64,000 nucleotides of DNA, taken from the NCBI RefSeq assembly GCF_000614205.1, contig NZ_BAKN01000002.1, positions 1-64,000 of the forward strand, read 5' to 3'. Below, in pieces: positions 37,561 through 46,827 of this stretch. The stretch is from Hoylesella saccharolytica JCM 17484. Lineage in GTDB: Bacteria; Bacteroidota; Bacteroidia; Bacteroidales; Bacteroidaceae. The stretch's first letter is position 1. Each line of letters begins with the position of its first letter. The notes beneath the pieces are model-generated. The model was not told the DNA's origin. It searched no databases and worked only from the letters and a program-made list of their open reading frames with translations. Both the position numbers and the translations under genes were made by a program.

Positions 37561-38902
37561 ATGCTAAAAAAAATCTACATACTCTTCTCGGCCGTTTTCT
37601 TTACGGCTTGTTTGGCCGGCAACCTCTACGCCTCTACCCCATCTACACGTGCCAATGATATTCATAACCTTGTGCCTTCGGCCGGCAGAAAGGTGTTTGT
37701 AGCGCTCACGTCACCAAGTGCAAAGGCCCCCATTCTTGTAACTAATTACGGGAATACCACAGTGAACGATTTTGATTATACTCTCTTTTGAAGGAAAAGT
37801 TATTCGGGAGGAGAAGTATATCTTATCTCAACCACTGAAACGGATGGAAGGTGCAACGGCAGAAATTATGATTCCTCCCCACGACCGTCGTTCGCAAACC
37901 GAACTGGTGTTCACCATTACAAAGGTAAACGACAAACCCAACGGAACGGCCATCAACTATACCACTATCCCACGATTTACCGTTACAAAAGTGCCTCAAC
38001 GTAAAATTGTGGTAGAAGACTACACCGGTATGTGGTGCGGATATTGTCCGCGCGGTATCGCATTAATGGAAAATCTGGCCAATACCTATGCCAACGACTT
38101 TATCGGTATTGCTATTCATACCGGTGGAAGAATTGATCCGCTGACCTGTCAAGACTATTCGGGCAAGGCAAGCGAATACAGAAGTCGTCCTTCGCTTGTG
38201 ATGAACCGTAACCTTTTCTTAGGTTATTTCAAGGCAACAACCGAATTTGAGGAGGAAAAAGCAAGGGGGGCAGAGATGGATATAGAAGTTTCGGCTGTGT
38301 GGGATGCACAGAAAGAAAACATAACAGTAACTCCCCGGGTTACATTTTGTGTAGACAAAAACGATGCTTCTTACGGTTTTGCATACGTATTGACCGAAGA
38401 CAGTATGTCAAATTCCGGTTGGTCGCAGTCCAATTATTATTCGGGAAGGACCGAAGACAAGGGCATAACGAAAGAACTGGACTATTTTATAAATGCCGGT
38501 TACACCATCACAGGGCTTGTAAACAACTGTGTTGCTATCGCTGCCGAAGGCGTTCATTATCCTCTGAGAGGCCATCTTACCCTGCCCATAGAGGCTGATA
38601 AGACACAAAGTCATCAGTATGTGTTTCGTAATATTTCGAAATATAAAGTGATACAAAAGAAATCCAACCTGAATGTCTGCGTGCTACTCATTAACATTGC
38701 AACAGGGCACATTGAGAATGCAGCCAAGTGTAGCATTGCCGATGCTGGCACAACGAACATAAGCAACGTAGCCGTTAACGATCAGGAAGGCGTGGTTGTA
38801 GCCCGTTATACCCTCGACGGACAGTTGATTACAGCTCCCGTACGTGGCATTAACCTTGTAAAATACAGCAACGGGCGCATTGTGAAAGAAGTGGTAAGAT
38901 AA
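37561..38902 (+). pseudogene. Omp28-family secreted protein with sorting-like C-terminus, frameshifted
   Basis: About 447 residues when joined. Signal peptide FTACLAGNLYAS. The frame changes at 37780-37789 in CTCTCTTTTG: frame one ends DFDYTLF and the other continues SFEGKVIREEKY. Here the shift is +1 (one extra T or two bases lost), unlike most others in the window. Then VEDYTGMWCGYCPRGIALMENL gives the Omp28/thioredoxin-like CxxC motif. The end, YTLDGQLITAPVRGINLVKYSNGRIVKEV, looks like a Por-type secretion sorting tail. Probably surface-located; a strong terminator follows. Confidence 0.78.
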
Positions 38903-38964
38903 CGCTTGCCACCATTCTATCCACAATTTGTATTTCGATAATACTCAAATACACCCCATTACAA

Positions 38965-39030
38965 GTCTCAAAAAACTTCAAGGGCTGAAACTCTGAGCTT
39001 CAGTCCTTGAAGTTTTTTGAGACTCTTTTT
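38965..39030 (+). terminator. Strong intrinsic terminator after the Omp28 operon
   Basis: GTCTCAAAAAACTTCAAGG (38965-38983) is perfectly inverted at 39005-39023, with further pairing inside (CTGAA/TTCAG), followed by TCTTTTTT. Confidence 0.92.
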
Positions 39031-39171
39031 TAAGTTTATCATCTATTACAACCTTAGTTTGATGTAAACAATCCCTCGCTATCTCACCCTTTCTCAGGGG
39101 AGAAGTGTGCTGCGTGACTACTCAATAAAATCACAAACACAATGTATAAAAATGCAAAATATTCGCTTTTT

Positions 39172-39228
39172 GTTGATTTATTTTGCATAAATATCTAAAT
39201 TTGCATCATAAAATACATATTTATGCAA
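39172..39228 (+). promoter_or_regulatory. argR promoter framed by a 12-bp inverted repeat (probable ARG box)
   Basis: -7 element TAAATTTG at 39196-39203, with TTG at 39173-39175 in the -33 position. TTGCATAAATAT (39183-39194) and its perfect inverse ATATTTATGCAA (39217-39228) flank the -7; the right arm covers the argR ATG. A similar half-site, TGCAAAATAT, lies at 39153-39162. An arginine repressor bound here would block its own gene and the operon. Confidence 0.65.
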
Positions 39229-39705
39229 GTAATAAAGAAAAAGAACGATAGGATAGAAACCCTCAAAATGCTGATTTCGAGTAAAGAGTTAAGCAGTCAG
39301 GAAGAGTTGCTAAGAGCTTTAAAAAAAGAGGGAATTAAGATAACGCAGGGTACATTGAGCAGAGATTTGAAGCAGCTGAAGGTGGCTAAGGCGGCCAGTA
39401 TGAACGGAAATTATATCTATGTATTACCCAATGAGACGATGTACAGACGGGTTGCGTCGCCTCGAACGGCGCGAGAGATGTTACAGACATCGGGTTTTCT
39501 TGCCATCAACTTTTCGGGAAATATGGGCGTTATCAAAACACGGCCGGGCTATGCAAGTTCTATTGCGTATAACATTGACAATGGAAATATCGAGGATATA
39601 CTGGGAACCATAGCCGGAGACGATACTATTTTTATTGTTGTTAAAGAAGGGCGCGACCGCGATAATGTGTTACGGAGCCTGAACGAAACGCTTGCAAGGA
39701 TGTAA
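39223..39705 (+). CDS. argR: Arginine repressor ArgR
   Basis: 160 residues. N-terminal winged helix (about 1-75) with SSQEELLRALKKEGIKITQGTLSRDLKQL, the SR(D)L recognition helix of ArgR. C-terminal oligomerisation and arginine-binding domain with the hallmark GTIAGDDTIF (about 128-140). It represses arginine biosynthesis when arginine is bound. First gene of argR-GNAT-argG-pspC-argC-argD. The ATG overlaps the right arm of a 12-bp inverted repeat, so autoregulation is likely. Its stop is immediately followed by the next start. Confidence 0.94.
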   Translation: MQVIKKKNDRIETLKMLISSKELSSQEELLRALKKEGIKITQGTLSRDLKQLKVAKAASMNGNYIYVLPNETMYRRVASPRTAREMLQTSGFLAINFSGNMGVIKTRPGYASSIAYNIDNGNIEDILGTIAGDDTIFIVVKEGRDRDNVLRSLNETLARM

Positions 39706-40326
39706 ATGACTCTGCCGGAGATGAAAGAAGAGATAGAGGTAATGGTTGCTGATGCCACGCACGAGCGGTTTATCGATACCATTCTTGACACAATGGCTGC
39801 ATCGGCCAAAGATCGCGGGACGGGTATTGCACGGCGTTCGCACGCGTATATTGCGACAAAAATGAAAGAGGGCAAGGCCGTAATAGCATTGTGCGGTAAC
39901 CAGTTTGCAGGGTTTAGCTATATCGAAACGTGGGGTAACAAGCATTATGTTACCACTTCGGGCCTCATCGTGAGTCCTGAATTTCGAGGCAGCGGACTGG
40001 CAAAACGTATCAAGAACATGACATTTACATTGGCGCGCGTGCGCTGGCCAAAAGCTAAAATCTTTTCGCTGACAAGTGGTTCGGCGGTGATGAAGATGAA
40101 CACACAGCTAGGTTACCTGCCTGTTGTCTTTGCCGACCTGACCGACGACGATGCCTTTTGGCGCGGCTGCGAGGGCTGTATCAATCACGATGTATTGGAA
40201 CGCACGGGACGTAAATATTGTATCTGTACAGGCATGCTGTACGATCCGGCCGACCATCCCAATGAAACCTTACCATTGGAGCTACCCAAAGAGGTGAAGA
40301 AGAGGATAGAAACATTAAACAGCTAA
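39706..40326 (+). CDS. GNAT acyltransferase in the arginine operon, probable N-acylglutamate synthase
   Basis: 206 residues. GNAT core with acyl-CoA-binding loop EFRGSGLAKRI (about 92-102). The C-terminal part has a cysteine cluster, Cys155-x2-Cys158 and Cys172-x-Cys174, which looks like a metal site. It starts on the base after the argR stop and precedes argG. No argA or argJ is seen, so this enzyme is the best candidate for the first step: acylation of glutamate. Bacteroides are known to use succinylated rather than acetylated intermediates, so the acyl donor could be succinyl-CoA; sequence alone cannot decide. Confidence 0.8.
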   Translation: MTLPEMKEEIEVMVADATHERFIDTILDTMAASAKDRGTGIARRSHAYIATKMKEGKAVIALCGNQFAGFSYIETWGNKHYVTTSGLIVSPEFRGSGLAKRIKNMTFTLARVRWPKAKIFSLTSGSAVMKMNTQLGYLPVVFADLTDDDAFWRGCEGCINHDVLERTGRKYCICTGMLYDPADHPNETLPLELPKEVKKRIETLNS

Positions 40327-40375
40327 CGTTTCAAAGAATAGGCAAAATATATTAAACACTTAAAACATATACGAT

Positions 40376-41566
40376 ATGAAGAAAGTTGTAGTAGCATTTT
40401 CAGGCGGATTAGATACTTCTTACACCGTGATGAAACTGGCTCAAGAGGGCTACGAGGTATATGCCGCGTGCGCAGATACAGGTGGTTTCAGTAAGGAGCA
40501 ATTAGCAGCCAACGAGACCAACGCTTACAAATTGGGAGCTAAAGTTTATGTAACACTTGATGTAACACAAGAATATTACGAGAAAAGTTTGAAATATATG
40601 ATATTCGGTAACGTGTTGCGCAACAACTGTTACCCTATATCAGTCAGCTCTGAACGTATCTTTCAGGCTATCGCTATTGCACGATATGCCAACGAGATAG
40701 GAGCCGACGCCATCGCACACGGGTCTACGGGCGCGGGCAACGACCAGATACGATTTGATATGACCTTCTTGGTAATGGCTCCTGAGAAGGAAATCATCAC
40801 CCTGACACGCGATAAAGCCTTGTCGCGAAAAGAAGAAATTGACTATCTAAACACGCATGGTTTCGAAGCCGATTTTACCAAGTTGAAGTATAGTTATAAC
40901 GTAGGTATCTGGGGAACTAGTATCTGCGGGGGCGAATTACTGAACTCTGAACAAGGATTGCCTGAAGAGGCGTACCTCAAACAGATAACAAAGCGGGATG
41001 AAAGTTTGCTTAAAATCACTTTTGAAAAAGGCGAAATAGCAGCTGTCAACGGTGAGAAGTTTACCTATAAAATTGCTGCCATTCGTAAGATAGAAGAGTT
41101 GGGATCCGCCTACGGTATTGGTCGCGACTGCAATGTAGGCGATACTATCATCGGCATTAAAGGCAGAGTGGGTTTTGAAGCGGCTGCTCCAAAGCTGATT
41201 ATAGAAGCCCATCGGTTGCTTGAAAAATGTACATTGAGCAAATGGCAACAGTATTGGAAAGATCAAGTGGGCAACTGGTACGGTATGTTTTTACATGAAA
41301 GCCAATATCTCGAACCCGTTATGGCTGATATAGAGGCCATGCTTACTTCGTCGCAACGCCACGTCAACGGCACGGTACTATTGAAATTGCGTCCGTTAAG
41401 CTTCGAAACGGTGGGTGTAGAATCGAAAGACGATTTACTGAAAAGCAAACTGGGTGAATATGGAGAAATGCAACACGGGTGGTCGGCAGACGATGCGAAA
41501 GGTTTCATCAAGGTGAGCTCTACTCCGTTGCGAATGTATTACGGTCTGCATCCGGGTGAGCGATAA
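40376..41566 (+). CDS. argG: Argininosuccinate synthase
   Basis: 396 residues, full length. ATP-pyrophosphatase motif AFSGGLDTS (7-15), SVSSERIFQAIAIARYANEIGADAIAHGSTGAGNDQIRF (aspartate and citrulline binding) and KLKYSYNVGIWGTSICGGEL. Joins citrulline and aspartate with ATP to make argininosuccinate in the cytoplasm. Follows the GNAT gene by 49 bp in the arg operon. The partner argH is not in the window. Confidence 0.95.
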   Translation: MKKVVVAFSGGLDTSYTVMKLAQEGYEVYAACADTGGFSKEQLAANETNAYKLGAKVYVTLDVTQEYYEKSLKYMIFGNVLRNNCYPISVSSERIFQAIAIARYANEIGADAIAHGSTGAGNDQIRFDMTFLVMAPEKEIITLTRDKALSRKEEIDYLNTHGFEADFTKLKYSYNVGIWGTSICGGELLNSEQGLPEEAYLKQITKRDESLLKITFEKGEIAAVNGEKFTYKIAAIRKIEELGSAYGIGRDCNVGDTIIGIKGRVGFEAAAPKLIIEAHRLLEKCTLSKWQQYWKDQVGNWYGMFLHESQYLEPVMADIEAMLTSSQRHVNGTVLLKLRPLSFETVGVESKDDLLKSKLGEYGEMQHGWSADDAKGFIKVSSTPLRMYYGLHPGER

Positions 41567-41694
41567 GCTGTTTATGCCACCTTTCAGACAAGACGAGAAA
41601 AGACAAAAGAACGAAAAAAGAGCATGAAAGCAACTTTATATTGTCTCGAATCGTCTACCCATATGTAATTAAGGTTAAACTTAAAACATCTATT

Positions 41695-41883
41695 ATGAAT
41701 AAAGGCTTATATCGGTCACGCAACCGAATGATTGCCGGTGTATGTGCCGGATTTGCAGAAAGTTTTGATTTCGACGTAACACTTGTACGTCTGCTTTATG
41801 CCACCGCAACCATATTTACGGCATTTAGTGGCGTTATTTTCTACATCATCGCATGGATAGTTATACCCCAAAAATCAGAGTAG
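41695..41883 (+). CDS. Small PspC-domain membrane protein
   Basis: 62 residues from ATG 41695. The PspC domain fills the protein: KGLYRSRNRMIAGVCAGFAESFDFDVTLVRLLYA, then one membrane helix (FTAFSGVIFYIIAWIVIP). PspC proteins act in envelope stress responses; this is a minimal version. Unusual placement between argG and argC: its last 31 nt overlap the argC start in another frame, so it is co-translated with arginine genes. A start 18 codons further upstream is less likely as it would add a non-family leader. Confidence 0.82.
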   Translation: MNKGLYRSRNRMIAGVCAGFAESFDFDVTLVRLLYATATIFTAFSGVIFYIIAWIVIPQKSE

Positions 41884-42839
41884 GCATTTTCGGGGGTGCA
41901 GGTTATACCGGCGGCGAACTGATTAGACTGCTTGTTCACCATCCCGAAGCAGAAATTGTGTTTGTAAACAGCGAGAGTCATGCCGGCAAAGCAGTTACCG
42001 ACGTACACGAAGGACTATATGGTGATACCGATTTGCTGTTTACTGCCGAGCCGCTTTGGACCAAAACAGATGTGGTATTCTTTTGTTTCGGGCACGGGAA
42101 AAGTGCTGCTTTTCTTGCCGAACACTCCATTCCCGATTCCATCAAAATAATTGATCTGGCACAAGACTTTCGTTTAGCCGCACCGGGAAACGATTATGTG
42201 TACGGTCTTCCGGAACTAAATAGAGCCTCGATTGCCACCGCCAGACATGTGGCCAACCCCGGATGCTTCGCCACTTGTATAGAGTTGGCACTGTTGCCCG
42301 CCGCCCAACTCGGACTGTTGAACGATGATGTAGCCGTAAATGCCATAACTGGCAGCACTGGTGCAGGTCAAAAGCCATCAGCCACTACTCACTTTTCATG
42401 GCGCCAGAATAATATCAGTGTATACAAACCGTTCGGTCATCAACATTTGCCAGAGATTTATCAGTGCCTCCAACAGCTGCAAAGTGATTTAACGGCAAGC
42501 ATCGATTTTATTCCTTATCGTGGTGATTTTGCACGCGGTATCTTTGCAACGACAGTGGTAAGAACAGAAAAAGACATCACTGAAATAGCTGAAGCCTACC
42601 GTACTTTTTATGCCGACACACCTTTTACACATTGTGTAGACACACCACCCGATTTGAAACAGGTGGTCAATACCAACAAAGCGCTGGTGCATATAGAAAA
42701 GTTTGGCAATAAATTGCTTATTACTTCATGTATCGATAACCTACTAAAAGGTGCCTCCGGACAGGCTGTTCAAAATATGAATATTATGTTTGGACTGGAT
42801 GAAACGGCAGGATTACAACTAAAAGCAACAGCATTCTAA
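41853..42839 (+). CDS. argC: N-acyl-gamma-glutamyl-phosphate reductase
   Basis: 328 residues. NAD(P)-binding GIFGGAGYTGGEL (11-23), catalytic Cys138 in NPGCFAT, and GSTGAGQKPS. Reduces N-acylglutamyl phosphate to the semialdehyde, step 3 of arginine synthesis. The ATG lies inside the pspC gene (31-nt overlap); the family usually begins only two or three residues before the glycine loop, and here eight residues precede it, which fits this start. Followed 17 bp later by argD. Confidence 0.94.
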   Translation: MDSYTPKIRVGIFGGAGYTGGELIRLLVHHPEAEIVFVNSESHAGKAVTDVHEGLYGDTDLLFTAEPLWTKTDVVFFCFGHGKSAAFLAEHSIPDSIKIIDLAQDFRLAAPGNDYVYGLPELNRASIATARHVANPGCFATCIELALLPAAQLGLLNDDVAVNAITGSTGAGQKPSATTHFSWRQNNISVYKPFGHQHLPEIYQCLQQLQSDLTASIDFIPYRGDFARGIFATTVVRTEKDITEIAEAYRTFYADTPFTHCVDTPPDLKQVVNTNKALVHIEKFGNKLLITSCIDNLLKGASGQAVQNMNIMFGLDETAGLQLKATAF

Positions 42840-42856
42840 TTCAAAAAGAAACGCTT

Positions 42857-43995
42857 ATGAACCTGTTTGACGTATATCCACTCTTCAACATCAACATCGT
42901 TAAAGGCAGCGGCTGCACCGTTTGGGACGATAAGGCACGTCTTATCTTGACCTCTATGGCGGTCATGCTGTTATCAGTATTGGGCATGGTCACCCCTATT
43001 ATATTAAAAAGGTGAACGCACAGTTGCAACAATTGGGTTTTTACAGTAACTCGGTTATCAATCCGTTACAGCAACAACTGGCTGAAAAATTAGGTAAAGC
43101 GAGCGGTTATGATGATTATCAGCTATTTCTTGTAAACAGTGGAGCCGAAGCCAATGAAAATTGTTTGAAGTTGGCTTCATTTAAAACAGGACGCAGGCGC
43201 ATTCTTTCTGCAAGTCGGGCGTTTCACGGACGTACATCGTTGGCGGTAGAAGTAACTGACAATCCGCAAATTGTTGCCCCTGTAAACGACAGCCATCACG
43301 TAACATTTCTACCCTTTAACGACCTTGAACAGTGGGAAAAAGAGTTGGCCAAAAGTGATGTTTGCGCCTGCATCATTGAGTGTATACAAGGCGTAGGTGG
43401 TATCAGATTGGCAACGAAAGCTTTTGCACAGGGCCTGCAAGCAGCGTGTAAACGGTATGGAACGATATTAATTTGTGACGAAATACAATGCGGATACGGT
43501 CGTTCGGGAAAATTTTTCGCCCACGAATGGCTCGACATCAAACCCGACTTGATATCCGTTGCTAAAGGAATAGCCAACGGTTTTCCGATGGGCGGTGTGC
43601 TTATATCGCCCGATTTCAAGGCCATTTATGGTCAACTGGGTACTACTTTCGGCGGAAACCATCTGGCTTGCGCCGCCGCGTTGGCTGTTCTGGATGTGCT
43701 GGAAGCAGAAAAACTGATCGAAAACGCTTGTGTAATGGGTGATTATCTGCTGACAGAATTAGCCCAAATGCAGCAAACGGGTAAGCACATTGTTGAGGTG
43801 CGGGGACGCGGACTGATGGTAGGTATCGAACTGGATATACCGCATAAGGATGTGCGGGAGCGTCTAATCAATCATCACTATATCTTTACCGGCTGCGCAT
43901 CTACAAACATTCTACGTCTGCTTCCGCCACTATGCCTCCGTAAAAATGAGGCAGACCAGTTTTTATCGGCATTGGCAGAAGTATTGAAAGCATAG
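42857..43995 (+). pseudogene. argD: Acylornithine aminotransferase ArgD, frameshifted
   Basis: Reconstructed length about 379 residues. ATG at 42857 gives MNLFDVYPLFNINIVKGSGCTVWDDK, then the frame is lost at 42934; restoring GGG gives GTSYLDLYGGHAVISIGHGHPYYIKK and joins the long downstream frame. That frame has FLVNSGAEANENCLKLA, ICDEIQCGYGRSGKFFAHE and SVAKGIANGFPMG with the PLP lysine. Converts N-acylglutamate semialdehyde to N-acylornithine. A single lost G explains the break; the gene is otherwise well conserved, so a sequencing error is likely. Confidence 0.9.
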
Positions 43996-44223
43996 CGCCA
44001 GACCGAAGAAAAACACAACTTCCAGCTATTGTTTTTTCCTTTCCTGACTACAATTAATAAATTTCCTTTTGCAATCCAAAAACTATCGCTGGTTGTAAAC
44101 GTTTTGTATGCCTTTTCTACGAATGTTTGCACACATCCCAGTAAGCCGTGCAGTAAATTTGTTAATTTGCCTAAAAGCCCATTAACATAGAGATACAAAT
44201 AATAGAAACAGAAGATTTTTACA

Positions 44224-44231
44224 TATTTTTG
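44224..44231 (+). promoter_or_regulatory. -7 element of the XRE-cupin gene
   Basis: TATTTTTG, 31 nt before the start at 44263; no TTTG at the usual distance. Confidence 0.45.
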
Positions 44232-44262
44232 CAACAGTTTTTTTTAACGAATCAATATAATT

Positions 44263-44817
44263 ATGGAAGAATCAATCAAGTCTATTGGTCAGCGCCTGAA
44301 AGGTCTTCGCGAAGTATTGAACATTCCGGCAGAGGAAGTTGCCGACTTATGCAACATCTCTTTGGAGCACTATCTGAAGATGGAAGACGGAACAGCAGAC
44401 CCTTCGGTGTATCGTTTGGCCAAGATATCAAAGCGTTATGGCATCGATCTCGATGTGTTGCTTTTTGGCGAAGAGCCCCGAATGAGCAGCTATTACCTGA
44501 CACGAAAAGGTAATGGATTGAGTGTTGAACGCGGCAACGACTATAAATATCAAAGTTTGGGAAGCGGATTTCGCGGGCGAAAAATTGAGCCATTTCTGAC
44601 ACAGGTAGACCCTTTGCCCGAAGGAAAGAGTTACAGAAAAAACTCGCATGGTGGTCAAGAGTTTGACTATATCACCGAAGGCGAACTCGAACTGACACTC
44701 GGTGAGAAAGTGCTTGTTCTGAAAGCAGGCGACAGCATCTATTTCGATGCCTCTCAACCCCATCGTATGCAGGCACTGGGAGGAAAACCCGTAAAGTTTT
44801 TATGTATAATTGTTTAA
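44263..44817 (+). CDS. XRE-family regulator with C-terminal cupin domain
   Basis: 184 residues. Helix-turn-helix at about 8-65 (GQRLKGLREVLNIPAEEVADLCNISLEHYLKMEDGTADPS) and a cupin_2 barrel at about 110-180 (HGGQEFDYITEGELELTLGEKVLVLKAGDSIYFDASQPHRMQALG). The cupin probably senses a small ligand. Its end overlaps the region just before the acyl-CoA synthetase start (stop 44817, start 44832), so it probably controls that gene in response to its substrate. Confidence 0.9.
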   Translation: MEESIKSIGQRLKGLREVLNIPAEEVADLCNISLEHYLKMEDGTADPSVYRLAKISKRYGIDLDVLLFGEEPRMSSYYLTRKGNGLSVERGNDYKYQSLGSGFRGRKIEPFLTQVDPLPEGKSYRKNSHGGQEFDYITEGELELTLGEKVLVLKAGDSIYFDASQPHRMQALGGKPVKFLCIIV

Positions 44818-44831
44818 AAGTGAAAAACACG

Positions 44832-46490
44832 ATGATAGAAAGATTTTTAAGGCAAACATCGTTTGTATCGACAGAAGATTACAATAAGAATTTAGAATTT
44901 ATTATTCCGGATAACTTTAATTTTTCGTATGATGTAATGGACGTATGGGCTGCTGAAAAGCCCGAAAAAACAGCATTGATTTGGACTAACGACGACGGAG
45001 CGGAACGCTTCTTCTCGTTTGCCGCCCTAAAAACCGAAACCGATCGCGCAGCAGCTTATTTTCTTTCGCTGGGCATCGGACGGGGTGATATGGTGATGCT
45101 GATACTGAAACGCAGGTACGAGTGGTGGATTGCGATGCTCGCTTTGCATAAAATAGGAGCAGTAGCGATACCAGCAACCCACATGCTAACCACCCACGAC
45201 ATCGTTTATCGCAACAACAGCGCAGGAGTAAAAGCAATTATCTGCGTAGGCGAAGAATATGTGCTAACACAGATTCAGGGGGCGATGCCACAAAGCCCAA
45301 CGGTAGAAACGCTGGTGAGCATCGGACCGCTGGTACCGGAAGGCTTTCATGACTGGCTAAAAGAGATTACCCAAGCACCCGCTTTTGTTCGTCCGGCTCA
45401 CGTCAACAACAACGACGACATCATGCTAATGTACTTTACCAGTGGAACAAGCGGAGAGCCAAAGATGGTAGCGCACGACTTTCTTTACCCCATCGGACAC
45501 ATTCCGACAGGTGTTTTCTGGCACAATCTGAATGAAGAAAGCATCCATCTTACTGTGGCCGACACCGGTTGGGGAAAAGCCGTCTGGGGAAAATTGTACG
45601 GACAATGGTTTGCAGGAGCTGCCGTATTTGTATTCGACCACGAAAAGTTTACCGCCGATAAAATTCTTCGTAAGATAGAGAAATATCACATTACATCTTT
45701 CTGCGCACCACCTACCGTGTACCGCTTTATGATACACGAAGATTTCAACAACTACGACCTGTCGTCGCTATGTTATTGCACAACAGCGGGCGAAGCGCTC
45801 AATGCGGCTGTGTACAGCAAATTTTTCGAACGCACAGGCATCCATCTGATGGAAGGATTCGGACAAACCGAAACCTGCATGACATTAGGAACCATGCCGT
45901 GGATAAAAACCAAACCGGGCTCGATGGGTATGCCCAATGCCCAATACGACATCGATCTTGTTCGCCCTGACGGTACCTCTTGCGAAGACGGAGAAAAAGG
46001 ACAGATTGTTGTTCGCATAGGTAATAAAAAGCCGTTAGGCCTTTTCAAAGAGTATTATCGCGATGAAGCACTTACCCACCAAGCGTGGCACGACGGCGTA
46101 TATTACACCGGCGACATTGCCTGGAGAGATGAAGATGGGTATTATTGGTTTGTAGGTCGTGCCGACGATGTTATCAAAAGCAGCGGCTACCGCATCGGTC
46201 CGTTTGAGGTAGAAAGTGCACTGATGACCCATCCCGCCGTTGTTGAATGTGCCATCACCGGCGTTCCCGACGAAATTCGCGGCATGGTTGTCAAAGCAAC
46301 AGTTGTATTGCACGACGCTTGGAAGCCGAAAGCAGGCGATGACTTGGTAAAAGAGCTGCAAGAACATGTAAAACATGAAACTGCACCTTACAAATATCCG
46401 CGTATTGTAGAATTCGTAAACGAATTGCCCAAAACTATCAGTGGTAAGATACGACGTGTAGAAATCCGCGAAAAAGATAATAAACAATAG
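44832..46490 (+). CDS. AMP-forming acyl/acetyl-CoA synthetase
   Basis: 552 residues from ATG 44832 (an earlier ATG at 44802 would lie inside the regulator gene). ANL-family motifs: MYFTSGTSGEPKM (P-loop), EGFGQTETCM, YYTGDIAWRDEDGYYWFVGRADDVIKSSGYRIGPFEVE, and the C-terminal lysine in PKTISGKIRRVEIR. Activates a carboxylic acid (acetate or another short acid) to its CoA thioester with ATP. Pairing with the XRE-cupin gene is the usual arrangement in Bacteroidales. The substrate is not certain from sequence. Confidence 0.9.
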   Translation: MIERFLRQTSFVSTEDYNKNLEFIIPDNFNFSYDVMDVWAAEKPEKTALIWTNDDGAERFFSFAALKTETDRAAAYFLSLGIGRGDMVMLILKRRYEWWIAMLALHKIGAVAIPATHMLTTHDIVYRNNSAGVKAIICVGEEYVLTQIQGAMPQSPTVETLVSIGPLVPEGFHDWLKEITQAPAFVRPAHVNNNDDIMLMYFTSGTSGEPKMVAHDFLYPIGHIPTGVFWHNLNEESIHLTVADTGWGKAVWGKLYGQWFAGAAVFVFDHEKFTADKILRKIEKYHITSFCAPPTVYRFMIHEDFNNYDLSSLCYCTTAGEALNAAVYSKFFERTGIHLMEGFGQTETCMTLGTMPWIKTKPGSMGMPNAQYDIDLVRPDGTSCEDGEKGQIVVRIGNKKPLGLFKEYYRDEALTHQAWHDGVYYTGDIAWRDEDGYYWFVGRADDVIKSSGYRIGPFEVESALMTHPAVVECAITGVPDEIRGMVVKATVVLHDAWKPKAGDDLVKELQEHVKHETAPYKYPRIVEFVNELPKTISGKIRRVEIREKDNKQ

Positions 46491-46576
46491 CCTTGCCGGC
46501 ATGCCGCCCGATGTATTTTTAGTAGATAACATCAGGCGTATATGCGTAAGTGGTACAATTCACCACAAGTATTTAC

Positions 46577-46780
46577 CTGACACCCGGGTGTTAGACCAAA
46601 TTTAATTTTGGTGCTGACACTCAGGTGTCAGGCAAAAATAAAAATATGAGCTGACACCTGGGTGTTTGCCTTGAAAAAGTGTTTTTCTCCAAAATCACCT
46701 GAGTGTTTGGCCTAAAAAAGCGTTTTTCCTCAAAATCACCTGAGTGTTTGCCTTGAAAAAGTGTTTTTTGGAGGGAAACA
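46577..46780. repeat. Array C: palindromic repeats with 37- then 41-bp spacing
   Basis: Five near-palindromes: ACACCCGGGTGT (46580, perfect), ACACTCAGGTGT (46617), ACACCTGGGTGT (46654), TCACCTGAGTGT (46695) and TCACCTGAGTGT (46736). Spacings are 37, 37, 41 and 41 bp. The last units also share an A-run/T-run hairpin (AAAAAAGCGTTTTT type). The array fills most of the gap 46491-46827 between two convergent genes. Could be protein-binding sites or bidirectional terminators; no coding frame. Confidence 0.82.
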
Positions 46781-46827
46781 TTCGGGAGATTGTTTCCTTA
46801 TCCGTATGAAGCTATGGCAGAACTGGG

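Noticed and set aside
42841..43032. Minus-strand 63-residue protein
   Set aside because: Antisense to the start of argD, which is coding once one base is restored.
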